DNA of 64,000 nt from Reyranella sp. (GTDB lineage: Bacteria > Pseudomonadota > Alphaproteobacteria > Reyranellales > Reyranellaceae). Position numbers and translations under genes: made by a program. This document shows, piece after piece, positions 34,778 through 42,650 of this stretch (its first letter is position 1; every line of letters begins with the position of its first letter). The stretch spans positions 186,001 to 250,000 of the forward strand of contig NZ_SCUT01000050.1 of NCBI RefSeq assembly GCF_004297265.1, in the 5' to 3' direction. The notes under the pieces were generated by a model. The model searched no databases. It saw only the letters and a list, made by a program, of their open reading frames with translations, and had not been told where the DNA came from.

Positions 34778-35500
34778 ATGAGAACCAGCATAGCCGAAAT
34801 CGCCCCCAGCATCTACCGGCTCTCGACCTTCGTGAACGCCGTCGGGCCGACCGGCTTCACCTTCAACCAGTTCCTGATCGACGCCGACGAGCCGCTGCTC
34901 TTCCACTACGGCCAGCGCAGCCTCTTCCCGCTGATCGTCGAGGCGGTGAAGACCGTGATCCCGCTCGACAGGCTGCGCTGGACGACCTGCTCCCATGTCG
35001 AGGGCGACGAGAGCGGTGCGCTCAACCAGTGGCTCGCCGCCGCGCCCAACGCCCAGCCGGCACACGGCCTGACCGGCTGCAACATCTGGCTCAGCGACAT
35101 GGCCGACCGCCCGCCCCGCGTGCTCAAGGACAACGAGGTGCTCGACCTCGGCGGAAAGAAAGTGCGCTGGCTCGACACGCCGCACGTGCCGCACAACTGG
35201 GACGCCGGCCTGATCTACGAGGAGACGACCGGCACGCTGTTCAGCAGCGACCTCTTCACCCAGACCGGCCCCGCCGATCCCACCACCGAAAGCGACATCG
35301 TCGCCCCCGCCATCGCGGTCGCCGAGCGCCTGCCGTTCATGCCGCCGACGCCGATGGCCGCGCCGACGCTACGCCGGCTGGCCGCACTGAAGCCAACGAC
35401 GATCGCGCTGATGCACGGGCCGACGTTCAAGGGCGATGGGGCGGCGGTGTTGGAGGGGTTGGCGGGGTATTACGGCTGTCTCGTGGATGGTCACTTTTGA
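34778..35500 (+). CDS. MBL-fold protein of the diiron oxygen-binding (ODP) type
   Basis: A 240-residue metallo-beta-lactamase-fold protein. The usual HxHxDH is replaced by SHVEGDESGA, the H-x-E-x-D ligand pattern of flavodiiron/ODP proteins, with DTPHVPHNWDAG, FSSDLF and LMHGP supplying further ligands. It has no flavodoxin domain. Family members bind O2 or act in chemotaxis and stress. GGGAGG precedes ATG 34778. The 176-bp upstream gap holds an ATATTA...TAATAT dyad (spacer 12). It borders the ABC-3C island. Confidence 0.8.
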   Translation: MRTSIAEIAPSIYRLSTFVNAVGPTGFTFNQFLIDADEPLLFHYGQRSLFPLIVEAVKTVIPLDRLRWTTCSHVEGDESGALNQWLAAAPNAQPAHGLTGCNIWLSDMADRPPRVLKDNEVLDLGGKKVRWLDTPHVPHNWDAGLIYEETTGTLFSSDLFTQTGPADPTTESDIVAPAIAVAERLPFMPPTPMAAPTLRRLAALKPTTIALMHGPTFKGDGAAVLEGLAGYYGCLVDGHF

Positions 35501-35536
35501 GCAAAGAAACAGGCGGATTCGACCTGGGAGCACGGA

Positions 35537-36379
35537 CTAACTAGGTGACGGCGGCCAAGCCAGCTCTGCGAGGAGATAATTGATATAACTACGTGTTAGA
35601 TTGCAGTAGAGGTGGGCCTCCCTAATCGACGGAGATACGTCCGCGGCGAGTTCTGTGCCGTGCCTTACGCCGCCACCACGTGGCGACGACAGGAATCCAT
35701 GCATCTTGGACATCCAGCCAAGCGCTTCAGCAAGAGCGCTACCGCGATTGTTACGTCGGAGATTCCGGATGATTTCATTGAAGTATTTCCCCTCGACAGT
35801 TCCAGCACCACTTTCCTGACCCTGAAATGCAGTAGCCACCGTTTCCAGTAGCCAGAGTATCTCCTGCACGGCCTATCGTGGTCGCTGCTCATGGAGTAGT
35901 CGATCAGCTTGGTCCAACGAGGCATGAATTAGGACGTAGGCTCGATCTCCAATTGGTAGTTTAGGGGCTTGGACAGGGATTGGAGCTTGCGGATAGCGGG
36001 CCAACAATGCCGGAGGACGTAGCTCATATGGCTGATCGTGTTCGTAGAGGATTCGATTGACGACATCGGGATCGGGAAGTCCGACTTCCGGATATTGCGC
36101 ACGCACTTGCTCGCAGCCATCCCAGAAAGCGCTTATGAAGACGGGCGCATTTTCGGCGGCTGCCATCATGATGGTGTGAAGATCACTAATGGCCCAACGT
36201 TCGCTCGAGCTTTTCGAGTAACCACCGCTGAACTTAGCCTTGAACAACTCAAGGACGGCCCAGGACGAGCCAGTTTGGCTTGCAATAGCGTGAACCAGGG
36301 AGTTGAAGGCATTCGCAGCGGCCGCAGACATCGCACCGGGCGAACCGTATCGCCAAGCTGTTGGCATTGTTAAGCTCAC
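35537..36379 (-). pseudogene. Unknown island protein, split by an in-frame amber codon
   Basis: One frame runs from GTG 36379 (or ATG 36367) to 35537 and would encode 280 residues, but a TAG at 35873-35875 interrupts it after HEQRPR. Reading resumes at once in the same frame with AVQEILWLLETVATAFQG, whose GTG could restart translation. The two halves read as one protein: Ala-rich N terminus, SSSERWAISDLHTIMMAA, then GKYFNEIIRNLRR and SSPRGGGVRHG. The tail faintly recalls abortive-infection C-terminal domains, but I do not recognise the family. Composition is AT-richer than neighbours. Either a nonsense-mutated gene or two cotranslated pieces. Confidence 0.65.
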
Positions 36380-36548
36380 CCGATTCTTCCTTTTCAGTTA
36401 CTTGCGGGATGCCGCCACTTGAATGCTACTCCAAGGTGCAGAACGGCACAGCACCCCGAGGAGAGTGCTTAAGTCGGAATGTGGGCGTTTACAGATCCGG
36501 ATAGTTAGAGGCATGATTGACCTCTTGCCATTCTTTCCAGGATGAACC

Positions 36549-37550
36549 TTGCGCATCAATCCAGCGATCCAGCTCCGCTCATTGCAAGCAGATCAGCTGG
36601 AAGAGTTCGTCGATGATTGGCTGGCCCAGCGGTACAAGGACTACCATTCCCATGAGCTGTGGCGTGGCACCGGCGATTTGGGGCGTGACGTCACTGGGTA
36701 CCTAACCGAGCGTCGAATGGAAGGACCTTGGGACAACTATCAGTGCAAGCAATTGAATGTGTCCCTCTCAGAGACAGCCGCCTTCGTAGAACTTGGGAAG
36801 ATCTTCATGCATTCTGCGGCCGGAGCCTATTCCCTGCCGCGACGGTACTTCTTCGTCGCTCCTAGAGGCGTAGCAAGGAATGTTCGGCAATTGGTGGCGC
36901 ACCCAGAGCGGTTCCGGCAGGCTTTTCTTGATCGCTGGGACGAGGACATCGCTGGACGGTTGGTGCAGGGACAGACCGTGCTGCTTACGACCGAGATATC
37001 AGCTAAGATTCGCGCTTTCGATTTCACGCAAATCGGATGGTTTGACGCCCTACGCCTAATCAATGATACCGCCTCCGGGCCTGCGATGGTGAAGTGGTTC
37101 AATCAGGACCCGGGACGTTCTCCCCGCGGAGTCGTACCTGAACAAATTCAGCCCGACGAGTCTTCTTATATTGGCCAGCTATTGCGGCTTTACGTAGAGC
37201 GGGGGCCCGGCTCATTTCCTAACGTTGCAGCCGCCCTGGCGGATCCCGCCTTTGGGACGCATCTCAGGGACCAGAGAACCCGCTTTTTCGACTCGGTCGC
37301 ATTCGATCGATTCTATCGCGACTCCACCCCTCCAGATTACTTGGTCACGTTCAAGGACGAAATCTACCATGGCGTCGTTGAAACTCATGGCGAAACACAC
37401 CCCGATGGCCTAGCAAAACTCAGCCGGGTAATGACGCAGGCGGCCATTCTGCAGCCCTCGGGTATCCTTGGCCGGCATGCAGGTCCCCAAGTGAAGCAGG
37501 GAACCTGCCACCAGTTCGCGAACGAGGGACGCTTGCCGTGGCACCGCTAG
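36549..37550 (+). CDS. ABC-3C system effector with N-terminal nuclease-like domain
   Basis: A 333-residue first component of an ABC-three-component system. The N-terminal part has a PD-(D/E)xK layout: Glu19 in QLEEF, Asp47 in GDLGRDVTG and Gln65-Cys66-Lys67 in YQCKQ, so a Mrr-like endonuclease is likely. The C terminus has the ABC-3C CTD signature, ending KQGTCHQFANEGRLPWHR. A TTG start at 36549 with AGGA seven bases upstream is the only usable start after an in-frame stop. Overlaps the next gene by 13 bp. Base composition is lower in GC than the chromosome around it. Confidence 0.82.
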   Translation: MRINPAIQLRSLQADQLEEFVDDWLAQRYKDYHSHELWRGTGDLGRDVTGYLTERRMEGPWDNYQCKQLNVSLSETAAFVELGKIFMHSAAGAYSLPRRYFFVAPRGVARNVRQLVAHPERFRQAFLDRWDEDIAGRLVQGQTVLLTTEISAKIRAFDFTQIGWFDALRLINDTASGPAMVKWFNQDPGRSPRGVVPEQIQPDESSYIGQLLRLYVERGPGSFPNVAAALADPAFGTHLRDQRTRFFDSVAFDRFYRDSTPPDYLVTFKDEIYHGVVETHGETHPDGLAKLSRVMTQAAILQPSGILGRHAGPQVKQGTCHQFANEGRLPWHR

Positions 37551-38053
37551 AGGATAATCCACCAAGCAACCATCCGTTCAACAGTACGCTTGAGACCGGC
37601 ATTCGTGCGCTTATCGTACTTGAGGCATTCTATCCGCGTCGTTGTGACCTCATGGAGATGACTTGGCTTGACCACCTAGTTGTCCACACCGGCGACCTTG
37701 ACGGCGAAGATGTGCCTCGAAGCCTTCATCCCGATTTGCCGAACCGCGCCGGCGAGCTGCTGGTGCGCCGCCAGCTCGTTGAACGAAGCCTGCGCATGAT
37801 GCAACAGGTCCATCTCGTCGATGTGTTCGAGACAGAATTAGGAATAGAATTTTGTGCCAGCCAGGAGGCACCGAGTTACCTTGATCTGCTTCAGGCGCCC
37901 TACTCAGCTGAACTAAAGGCGCGAGCGAAGTGGATGGCCGCTCGCTTCGGCGGAATGGCAGCATCCGAAATCCGATCGATTATCGAGACACGTATCGGTC
38001 GCTGGACTGCTGAGTTTCGCCTGGAAGAGCGCCCGGCAGGTCTGTTCAGATGA
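37538..38053 (+). CDS. ABC-3C system middle component (type 2)
   Basis: A 171-residue protein matching the ABC-3C middle component 2 pattern: PFNSTLETGIRALIVLEAFY, then WLDHLVVHTGDLDG, SLHPDLPNRAGELLVRR and the late RAKWMAARFGG. In these systems it links the effector to the ATPase. GTG start at 37538, inside the effector reading frame. It overlaps the ATPase start by 4 bp, so all three proteins are coupled. Function at the molecular level is known only by association. Confidence 0.82.
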   Translation: MAPLEDNPPSNHPFNSTLETGIRALIVLEAFYPRRCDLMEMTWLDHLVVHTGDLDGEDVPRSLHPDLPNRAGELLVRRQLVERSLRMMQQVHLVDVFETELGIEFCASQEAPSYLDLLQAPYSAELKARAKWMAARFGGMAASEIRSIIETRIGRWTAEFRLEERPAGLFR

Positions 38054-39915
38054 GTGGCATCCGACTGCAGTACCTCGCCTTCACCGGGCCCGACATTGAG
38101 ACCGCCGAACTCAAGTTCAACGAAGGGCTCAATATCATCTATGGCGCATCCAATACCGGTAAATCCTTCGCCTTGAAGGCGATCCTCTTCATGCTCGGGG
38201 TCAGCAAGACTCTGCCAGAAACCGAGGAAATCGTTGTCTATGATGGCGTGTGGCTAGGCCTCACGATGCCGGATGCGAGTGAAATCACACTTTATCGCTC
38301 GACCCGCGGAGGCGCTTTCAAAATTCACGAGGGCCTTGTTTCGAGCGCCGGCCCCGACGATGGAAAGGTGCTCAAAGCGCAGCACGACTCCAAGAGAACT
38401 GACAATGTTTCGCATCTAGTGCTTGAGGCGATTGGACTATCGAGCAAGAAAATCGTTCGCGACCAGTATGGCACCAAAGACAATCTCTCGATCTACCTGC
38501 TGTCACCTTACGCGGTGGTATCAGAAGAGGATATCATTGCAGAAAAAAGTCCTGTCTATTCATCAGGCGTCCCGGCAGAGCGCGTTTTCGAGAGAAACCT
38601 GCTCAAACTGTTACTGACTGGCATCGATGATTCTGCGGCGGTGACCGTACCCAAGGTGGCTGAACGCAAAGCAGCCAAAGCTGCGAAGATTGAACTAGTT
38701 GAGGAGATGATTACCCAACTTGACGCCGAACTCGGCGAGGACGCCCCTGATCGAAAGGAAATCGAAGAACAACTCGAGCGCCTCGATAATAGCTCCTCCG
38801 GGCTTCTCTCGCGACTTCAGGAAACGCAGGGTCAGCTTGACACCCTTGTTATCGAACGCCGCGCCAAGGTCGATCGTCAGAGCGAACTCGAGGAACGGGC
38901 AAGCGAACTCGACCTAACCTTGGAGCGCTTCGACAAACTCCGATCCGTCTACGCATCAGACCTGCAGCGTCTGCAATCGATCGAAGAAGGGGGGTACGTG
39001 CTAGTGGCAATGGCAGGTTTAGACTGCCCCGTCTGCGGCGCCCCACCCGATGCGCAACAGCACAATCATGCGGTTGATGAGATCGAGATGGCGCATGCGG
39101 CGGCGGCCGCTGAATCGCGTAAGATCGAAGTTGAGCAACGCGAGTTGCTTCAGACGATTGCCTCACTCGCAGCCGAGGTAAGCGGTCTACGCAGAACCCT
39201 GTCTCAAGTTAGAAATGATGTCGAAAGCCTAGATCGCGACATCGAAGCTGCTCGACCGCGCGAAGCATCTGTCCGTGAGAGCTACGAAACATATGCTCAG
39301 AAACGCCAGAAAATTACTCGCACTCTCGAACTTCTAGATCGTCGCGCCAAACTTGCCGCTCGCAAGGCCGAGATCGAGACAGAGAAGACGAAGCGTGATG
39401 GTAACAGCCTACCGGCCGGTCCAGACCCGACAACTGCTTTCGAGTTTGGTGAAGCCGTCAAGAAAGTGTTGGAGGCTTGGCATTTTCCAGATGCTGATAA
39501 AGCTCAATTCGATCTGGCCAGCAACGATGTGACTATTGCTGGCAAGCGGCGCTCTTCCAATGGAAAAGGTGTTCGCGCAATTTTGCATGCGGCTTTCAAA
39601 GTCGCGATCATTGAATACTGCATCGACAAGGACCTTCCACATCCTGGGTTATTGGTCCTCGACACGCCCCTCCTTACATACCGTGAGCCCCTGACATCGA
39701 AGCATGGGGATCTGAGCGAAGACGAAGAAGCGCTCAAGGCAACCAGTGTCGCAGAATTCTTTTACAGGCATCTAGCGAGCCTGAAGGCCCATGCCCAGAT
39801 CATCGTACTTGAGAATTCTGAACCGCCGTCACCGATCCTCCCGTTGGCGCGCATCGAGACCTTTACCCACCGCGACGGCCCTGGCCGCTTCGGCTTGTTG
39901 GCGCGGCGGAAGTAA
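38050..39915 (+). CDS. ABC-3C system SMC/RecF-like ATPase (DUF3732 type)
   Basis: A 621-residue ATPase. Walker A is GASNTGKS (residues 32-39), Walker B lies in LLVLDTPLL near residue 535, and between them are long coiled coils broken by CPVCGAPP (Cys326 and Cys329), a Rad50-like zinc-hook position. This is the DUF3732/ABC-3C ATPase layout. It is expected to sense invading DNA or replication structures and license the nuclease effector. It closes the operon; the native aldo/keto reductase gene starts 84 bp later. Confidence 0.88.
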   Translation: MSGIRLQYLAFTGPDIETAELKFNEGLNIIYGASNTGKSFALKAILFMLGVSKTLPETEEIVVYDGVWLGLTMPDASEITLYRSTRGGAFKIHEGLVSSAGPDDGKVLKAQHDSKRTDNVSHLVLEAIGLSSKKIVRDQYGTKDNLSIYLLSPYAVVSEEDIIAEKSPVYSSGVPAERVFERNLLKLLLTGIDDSAAVTVPKVAERKAAKAAKIELVEEMITQLDAELGEDAPDRKEIEEQLERLDNSSSGLLSRLQETQGQLDTLVIERRAKVDRQSELEERASELDLTLERFDKLRSVYASDLQRLQSIEEGGYVLVAMAGLDCPVCGAPPDAQQHNHAVDEIEMAHAAAAAESRKIEVEQRELLQTIASLAAEVSGLRRTLSQVRNDVESLDRDIEAARPREASVRESYETYAQKRQKITRTLELLDRRAKLAARKAEIETEKTKRDGNSLPAGPDPTTAFEFGEAVKKVLEAWHFPDADKAQFDLASNDVTIAGKRRSSNGKGVRAILHAAFKVAIIEYCIDKDLPHPGLLVLDTPLLTYREPLTSKHGDLSEDEEALKATSVAEFFYRHLASLKAHAQIIVLENSEPPSPILPLARIETFTHRDGPGRFGLLARRK

Positions 39916-39999
39916 GCCTCGACGAGACATCATCGTTGCGGAAGCCCACGTGCGACGCCGCGCGAAATACCTGTTGCTAGTTATCAATAGGATTATCCA

Positions 40000-40965
40000 A
40001 TGCACTACCACCCCCTCGGAAACACCGGCCTCACCGTCTCCGTCGCCGGGCTCGGCTGTGGCGGCAACAGCCGGCTGGGGCTGGGGCGCGGGGCGAGTTT
40101 CGACGAGTGCGTGGGGGTCGCGCGGGCGGCGATCGATCTGGGGGTCAACTTCCTCGACACGGCCGAGGTCTATGGCACCGAGGAGATCGTGGGCGCGGCG
40201 GTGAAGGCCTACGACCGCGACAAGCTCGTGATCTCGACCAAGGCGCTGTTCAAGACCGAGGACACGGCGGAGACAGTGACGCGCAAGGTCGAGGCGTCAC
40301 TGAAGCGGCTCGGGCTCGACCATGTCGACGTCTTCCACTTCCACGCGGTCGGTCCTGCCGCCTACGAGCATCATCGCGACGTGCTGGCGCCGGCGCTGCT
40401 GCGGCTCAAGGAGCAGGGCAAGGTGCGCCATGTCGGCCTCACCGAGACGGGGCCGCGCGATCCGGAGCAGGCGATGCTCACGCGCGCCGTCGAGGAGGCG
40501 CCGTGGGAGGTCATCATGCTGGCCTACAGCCTGGTGAACCAGGGCGCGCGCACCAAGGTGTTCCCGGTCACCCGGCGGCGCGGCATCGGCACGCTTCTCA
40601 TGTTCGTCGTCCGCAACATCTTCAGCAACGACGCCTACCGCCGCGCCGTGTTCGCGAAGCTGGTCGAGGACGGTTTGCTCGATAAGTCAGTGCTGTCCGA
40701 TGCCGGGGCCGACGGCGACCCGCTCGCCTTCCTCGTCTCCGAGGGCGGCGCGGAAAGCATCACCGATGCGGCCTACCGCTATGCCCGCCACGAGAAGGGC
40801 GCCGACGTCATCCTGTTCGGCACCGGCAACCGGGCGCATGTGAAGGCCAACATCGAGTCGATCCTGCGCCCGCCCCTCCCCGCGCCGGTCGTCGAGCGGC
40901 TGCACAAGACGTTCGGGCACCTGAGCGGGGTCGGGCTCGACCTGCCGGGGCCGGTGAAGGCTTAG
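40000..40965 (+). CDS. Aldo/keto reductase
   Basis: A 321-residue TIM-barrel oxidoreductase. The N terminus YHPLGNTGLTVSVAGLGCGG, the catalytic Asp/Tyr region NFLDTAEVYGTEEIV and a His-containing FHFHAVGP block define the family. LFGTGNRAHVKANIESIL is the NADP-binding C-terminal region. The catalytic tetrad Asp-Tyr-Lys-His is largely in place (TKALFK supplies the Lys). Codon use returns to the GC-rich host style here, marking the end of the island. Confidence 0.88.
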   Translation: MHYHPLGNTGLTVSVAGLGCGGNSRLGLGRGASFDECVGVARAAIDLGVNFLDTAEVYGTEEIVGAAVKAYDRDKLVISTKALFKTEDTAETVTRKVEASLKRLGLDHVDVFHFHAVGPAAYEHHRDVLAPALLRLKEQGKVRHVGLTETGPRDPEQAMLTRAVEEAPWEVIMLAYSLVNQGARTKVFPVTRRRGIGTLLMFVVRNIFSNDAYRRAVFAKLVEDGLLDKSVLSDAGADGDPLAFLVSEGGAESITDAAYRYARHEKGADVILFGTGNRAHVKANIESILRPPLPAPVVERLHKTFGHLSGVGLDLPGPVKA

Positions 40966-41000
40966 AGACCTCTCCAACACCGCCCGCACCCCGTCTGTGG

Positions 41001-41202
41001 CCCATCCTTCGAGACGGCCCTTCGGGCCTCCTCAGGATGAGGTGGTGTGGTCACTCAGAACTGAAAACTTTTGGAGACGCTCCCAACACCGACCTCACCC
41101 TGAGGAGCGCTCCGCAGGAGCGCGTCTCGAAGGGTGGGCACGCGCACCACGTCTGTAGCCCATCCTTCGAGACGGGCGCTTTGCGCCCTCCTCAGGATGA
41201 GG
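41001..41202. repeat. Family C repeat cluster (three copies) filling the gap before the globin gene
   Basis: The 301-bp gap 40966-41266 is mostly repeats. Copies lie at 41001-41042 (+), 41093-41138 (inverted) and 41159-41202 (+). Each has CCATCCTTCGAGAC, a variable hairpin, then CTCCTCAGGATGAGG. Hairpins: GGCCC/GGGCC, GCGCTCC/GGAGCGC and GGGCGC/GCGCCC. CGTCTGT precedes two of the copies. Nothing else is seen in the gap apart from a presumed globin promoter. Confidence 0.9.
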
Positions 41203-41266
41203 TGGGTGGGTTGTGCATGGCGCGGCTCTTGCTTCTTCCGTTCCGACACCACGGGGGACTCCGCCG

Positions 41267-41665
41267 ATGACACCGCAGCAGATCGAACTGGTCCAGACGA
41301 GCTTCAAGAAGGTCGTGCCGATCGCCGGCACCGCCGCCGACCTGTTCTACGACCGCCTGTTCGAGACCGCCCCCGAGGTGCGCGCGCTGTTCCCGCAGGA
41401 CATGAAGGAGCAGAAGGTGAAGCTCATGGCGATGCTGGGCACCGCCGTCTCCAGCCTGCACAAGCTCGACGAGATCCTGCCGGCCGTGAAGGCGCTGGGC
41501 GAGCGCCACAAGGGCTATGGCGTGACGGCCGCGCACTATGCGCCGGTCGGCGCGGCGCTGCTGTGGACCCTGGAACAGGGCCTCGGCCCCGACTTCACGC
41601 CCGAGGTGAAGGAAGCCTGGACCCTGACCTACACCGCGCTCGCGGGCGTCATGACGTCGGCGTAG
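41267..41665 (+). CDS. Single-domain bacterial hemoglobin
   Basis: A 132-residue globin like Vitreoscilla hemoglobin. Tyr28 (LFYDRLF), Gln49 (MKEQKVKLM) and proximal His81 (GERHKGYGV) match the B10, E7 and F8 positions, with AAHYAPVGAALLWTLEQGLG following. It would bind O2 or NO; no reductase domain is fused. ATG 41267 ends a GATG after a Ser/Arg-rich open upstream frame that lacks globin features. The TAG stop is supplied by the start of a family E repeat. Confidence 0.9.
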   Translation: MTPQQIELVQTSFKKVVPIAGTAADLFYDRLFETAPEVRALFPQDMKEQKVKLMAMLGTAVSSLHKLDEILPAVKALGERHKGYGVTAAHYAPVGAALLWTLEQGLGPDFTPEVKEAWTLTYTALAGVMTSA

Positions 41666-41739
41666 GCCGAGCTTCGCTCGGCCTCCTGAGCGTCAGGACA
41701 TTGCTTGCAATGTCCGGGAGCGCCGAAGGACGAACGGCC
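41663..41739 (+). repeat. Family E repeat, copy 1 (contains the globin stop codon)
   Basis: Starts TAGGCCGAGC; contains hairpins AGGCCGAGC-TTC-GCTCGGCCT (41664-41684) and GGACATTGC-TT-GCAATGTCC (41696-41715), then GGGAGCGCCGAAGGA and CGGCC. The TAG that begins the element is the globin stop. A near-identical copy sits at 57641-57718 in the other orientation. Confidence 0.88.
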
Positions 41740-41744
41740 GCCTC

Positions 41745-41796
41745 TGACCCCTCCGTCGTCGTAAGACGACGACACCTCCCCATTTGAATGGGGAGG
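41745..41796. repeat. Family A repeat, locus 4 (single unit)
   Basis: Subtype 1 unit directly after family E copy 1, between the convergent globin gene and a small ORF. Variable hairpin GTCGTCGT/ACGACGAC with AAG loop. Confidence 0.93.
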
Positions 41797-41806
41797 CCAA
41801 AAGCCT

Positions 41807-41998
41807 CTAATCGTCGTCGCGGACCACGAAGCGGGCCTGCCGGACTTCCTCCGCCGACCAGCCGTCGGCCTGCATCTGCGCGCGGGCGCGGTCGACGTAA
41901 TCCTGGTCGAAGATCGGGGCGTTCACGAAGCCCAGGACGATCGAATAGGAGCGGAGATATTCGTCGCGCAGGAAGACGTCGATGAGCTTGGTCGGCAC
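41807..41998 (-). CDS. Small hypothetical protein
   Basis: A possible 63-residue protein from GTG 41998: VPTKLIDVFLRDEYLRSYSI at the N terminus, an acidic/Gln-rich middle and VVRDDD at the end. It has balanced composition, unlike the shadow frames around it, and sits correctly between a family A repeat and the divergent SRPBCC gene. I do not recognise a family. The frame is open well upstream, so the start is uncertain. Confidence 0.5.
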   Translation of the reverse strand: MPTKLIDVFLRDEYLRSYSIVLGFVNAPIFDQDYVDRARAQMQADGWSAEEVRQARFVVRDDD

Positions 41999-42085
41999 GA
42001 CGGACCTAATGCCAGACCTTAGTGAAGCTATTTTGAAGGCAGGTCCGGTCCGGGGGAGACTGCGCCCAGAAGGAGGATCAGACCC

Positions 42086-42538
42086 ATGTCGAATGAGACC
42101 GGAACCGTCCGCCTGCACCGCGTGCTGACCGCCCCGCCCGAGCGCATCTACCGCGCCTTCCTCGACGCCGACGCCATGGCCAAGTGGCTGCCGCCGCACG
42201 GCTTCACCGGCCACGTCCACTCGATGGACGCGAGGGTGGGCGGAAGCTACCGCATGTCCTTCACCAACTTCTCGTCGGGCAACAGCCATTCCTTCGGCGG
42301 CACCTTCGTCGAGCTGGTGCCCAACGAGCGCATCCGCCACACCGACAAGTTCGACGATCCCAACCTGCCCGGCGAGATGCAGACCACGATCGTCCTGCGC
42401 AAGGTGTCGGTCGGCACCGAGATCGAGATCGTCCAGGAGGGCATCCCCGCCGTCATCCCGACCGAGGCCTGTTACCTCGGCTGGCAGGAATCGCTGACCC
42501 TGCTGGCGCAGCTGGTGCAGCCGGAAATCCCGGGCTGA
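42086..42538 (+). CDS. SRPBCC-domain (AHSA1-like) protein
   Basis: A 150-residue START/Bet v1-fold protein. VLTAPPERIYRAFLDADAMA followed by WLPPHGFTG, then GGSYRMSF and a C-terminal LGWQESLTLLAQLV helix are typical of AHSA1-like SRPBCC proteins, which bind hydrophobic ligands or take part in stress responses. AGGAGGA sits seven bases before ATG 42086. Ligand unknown. The amidohydrolase follows 112 bp later. Confidence 0.87.
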   Translation: MSNETGTVRLHRVLTAPPERIYRAFLDADAMAKWLPPHGFTGHVHSMDARVGGSYRMSFTNFSSGNSHSFGGTFVELVPNERIRHTDKFDDPNLPGEMQTTIVLRKVSVGTEIEIVQEGIPAVIPTEACYLGWQESLTLLAQLVQPEIPG

Positions 42539-42614
42539 GCGGCCGCAACAAAGCAGGCGCAGCGAACCCGCGCTCTGCGGCTCGGGGGAGTGGCATGGCC
42601 GGCCACCGGTGGTA

Positions 42615-42647
42615 GCGTTTCTCCCAGAAGTTTCTGGGAGGAAACGC
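42615..42647 (+). promoter_or_regulatory. Hairpin burying the ribosome site of the amidohydrolase gene
   Basis: GCGTTTCTCCCAGAA pairs with TTCTGGGAG plus AAACGC across a 2-nt loop, 15 bp with one bulged G. The 3' strand contains the GGGAGG Shine-Dalgarno sequence (42636-42641), ten bases before ATG 42651. The folded RNA would hide the ribosome site, so translation could be temperature-, ligand- or protein-controlled. Confidence 0.6.
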
Positions 42648-42650
42648 ACA

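Noticed and set aside
35501..40000. ABC-3C island as a complete mobile element
   Set aside because: No transposase, integrase or flanking direct repeats are visible at either edge; only composition and content suggest transfer.
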